From: Mesorhizobium australicum
GTDB taxonomy: Bacteria; Pseudomonadota; Alphaproteobacteria; Rhizobiales; Rhizobiaceae
DNA length: 64,000 nucleotides
Assembly: GCF_900177325.1 (NCBI RefSeq)
Contig: NZ_FXBL01000004.1
Span: 4,402,001 to 4,466,000 of the forward strand
Direction of reading: 5' to 3'
This document shows positions 63,354 through 64,000 of this stretch, piece by piece. The notes beneath the pieces are model-generated. The model was not told the DNA's origin. It saw only the letters and a program-made list of their open reading frames with translations, and did not search any database. Position numbers and translations under genes: made by a program. The first letter of the stretch is position 1, and every line of letters begins with the position of its first letter.

Positions 63354-64000
63354 TCAGGTGGATAATGAACTCTTGGCATCGAAGCGGCGGCCAATGAGGA
63401 TGACGAGCGTGGCCAGCGTGACCACGGGAAGGACGACGAGATTGACGGCGGGCCATCCGGCCGCCGACAGCAGGGCTCCCGACGACACCGATCCCACCGC
63501 CACCACACCGAACATGGAGAAGTCGTGGAGCGCCTGGACCTTCGGCCCCTCCTCGGGAGCGTGGCAGCTCGCCAGCATGGTGGTTGCGCCGAAGAAGGCA
63601 AAGTTCCATCCCACGCCGAGAAGGCACAGCGCGATCCAGAAGTTGTAGAGATCGATGCCGGAGAGCCCGCTACAGGCGCCTGCTGCCATGATCATCAGTC
63701 CCAGGATCATCACCGGTCGTTCTCCGAACGTTTTGATGAGCCTGCCCGTTACGAAGCTCGGCGCGAACATGCCGAGCACGTGCCACTGGATGCCGAGTGC
63801 TGCCTCTGACGGGGAGAAGCCGCAGATCACCATCGCCACCGGCCCGGCCGTCATCATGAAGTTCATCATCGAGTAGGAGGCGATCGAGGTAGCGAGCGCG
63901 ATACGGAATCGTGGCAGGCGGGCGATCTCGCCGAGCGGACGGCCGGTCGAGCCGTCAAGCCGCTGCACCGGCGGCAGCCGCAATGCCGACAGCACCGGAA
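63354..64000 (-). CDS. MFS transporter (3' part; 5' end beyond window)
   Basis: The last 215 or so codons of an MFS gene that continues past 64000. Six helices of the C-terminal half are seen: FRIALATSIASYSMMNFMM, IQWHVLGMFAPSFVTGRLIK, MILGLMIMAAGA, FWIALCLLGVGWNFAFFGAT, FSMFGVVAVGSVSSGALL and VVLPVVTLATLVILIG. KTFGERPV is the usual cytoplasmic loop. The visible GTG at 63995 is an internal codon. Its substrate is unknown. Confidence 0.85.
   Translation of the reverse strand, partial: PVLSALRLPPVQRLDGSTGRPLGEIARLPRFRIALATSIASYSMMNFMMTAGPVAMVICGFSPSEAALGIQWHVLGMFAPSFVTGRLIKTFGERPVMILGLMIMAAGACSGLSGIDLYNFWIALCLLGVGWNFAFFGATTMLASCHAPEEGPKVQALHDFSMFGVVAVGSVSSGALLSAAGWPAVNLVVLPVVTLATLVILIGRRFDAKSSLST

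Noticed and set aside
1..64000. CRISPR arrays, tRNA/rRNA genes, insertion sequences, prophage or integrative element ends
   Set aside because: Scanning both strands showed no regular short repeats, no transposase or integrase motifs, and no tRNA-like cloverleaf next to an integrase.

Overview
The window is GC-rich and gene-dense. Most genes sit in long operons whose neighbours overlap by 1-4 bases (ATGA, GTGA or TGATG junctions). The content points to a soil or plant-associated alphaproteobacterium, most like Hyphomicrobiales of the Mesorhizobium/Aminobacter type: many ABC importers paired with catabolic enzymes and divergent LacI, GntR, AraC, MarR and LysR regulators. This placement is inferred from gene style, not from a marker gene. 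I see no rRNA, tRNA, CRISPR array, transposase, integrase or phage gene.

Left part (1-11.1 kb): the end of an RsbW-like anti-sigma kinase; a frameshifted coiled-coil ORF; an HdeD-like membrane protein with a permuted NlpC/P60 (LRAT-like) thiol domain; an MFS transporter; an M20 peptidase; and a CUT1-type carbohydrate/nucleoside ABC importer, divergent from a LacI regulator and a nucleoside hydrolase.

Middle-left (11.1-29.6 kb): two peptide/opine/nickel-family ABC systems. The first (12.2-20.4 kb) is divergent from a GntR regulator with two winged helices. It carries a C45 acyltransferase/peptidase, two permeases, a fused double ATPase, an alpha/beta hydrolase, a binding protein and a lone M23-like protein. 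The second (23.7-29.6 kb) has a binding-protein gene broken by one in-frame TGA, an Asp/Glu-racemase-like protein, two permeases and two separate ATPases. Between them, on the opposite strand, lie a ThDP enzyme and an FAD oxidoreductase with overlapping ends.

Centre (29.7-51.8 kb): a catabolic island for tryptophan. Trp 2,3-dioxygenase, an arylformamidase-like hydrolase and kynureninase would give anthranilate. Anthranilate-CoA ligase, the two-domain anthraniloyl-CoA monooxygenase/reductase, an SDR, an enoyl-CoA hydratase, an acyl-CoA dehydrogenase and a RidA protein would carry it through the aerobic CoA route. A five-gene Liv-type importer sits inside, with AraC and MarR regulators. UbiX, a UbiD-family decarboxylase, an aldehyde dehydrogenase, a TIGR02444 protein and a second RidA protein share the island, and the known pathway does not explain them.

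Right part (51.8-64 kb): an eight-gene operon for a BMP/Nup-type nucleoside ABC importer with an ADA-family deaminase, a divergent adenine-deaminase-family protein, a DszC-like flavoprotein and an unknown secreted protein. A LysR regulator divergent from a nucleoside/base deaminase follows, then a glutathione S-transferase and the 3' part of an MFS gene cut by the window edge.
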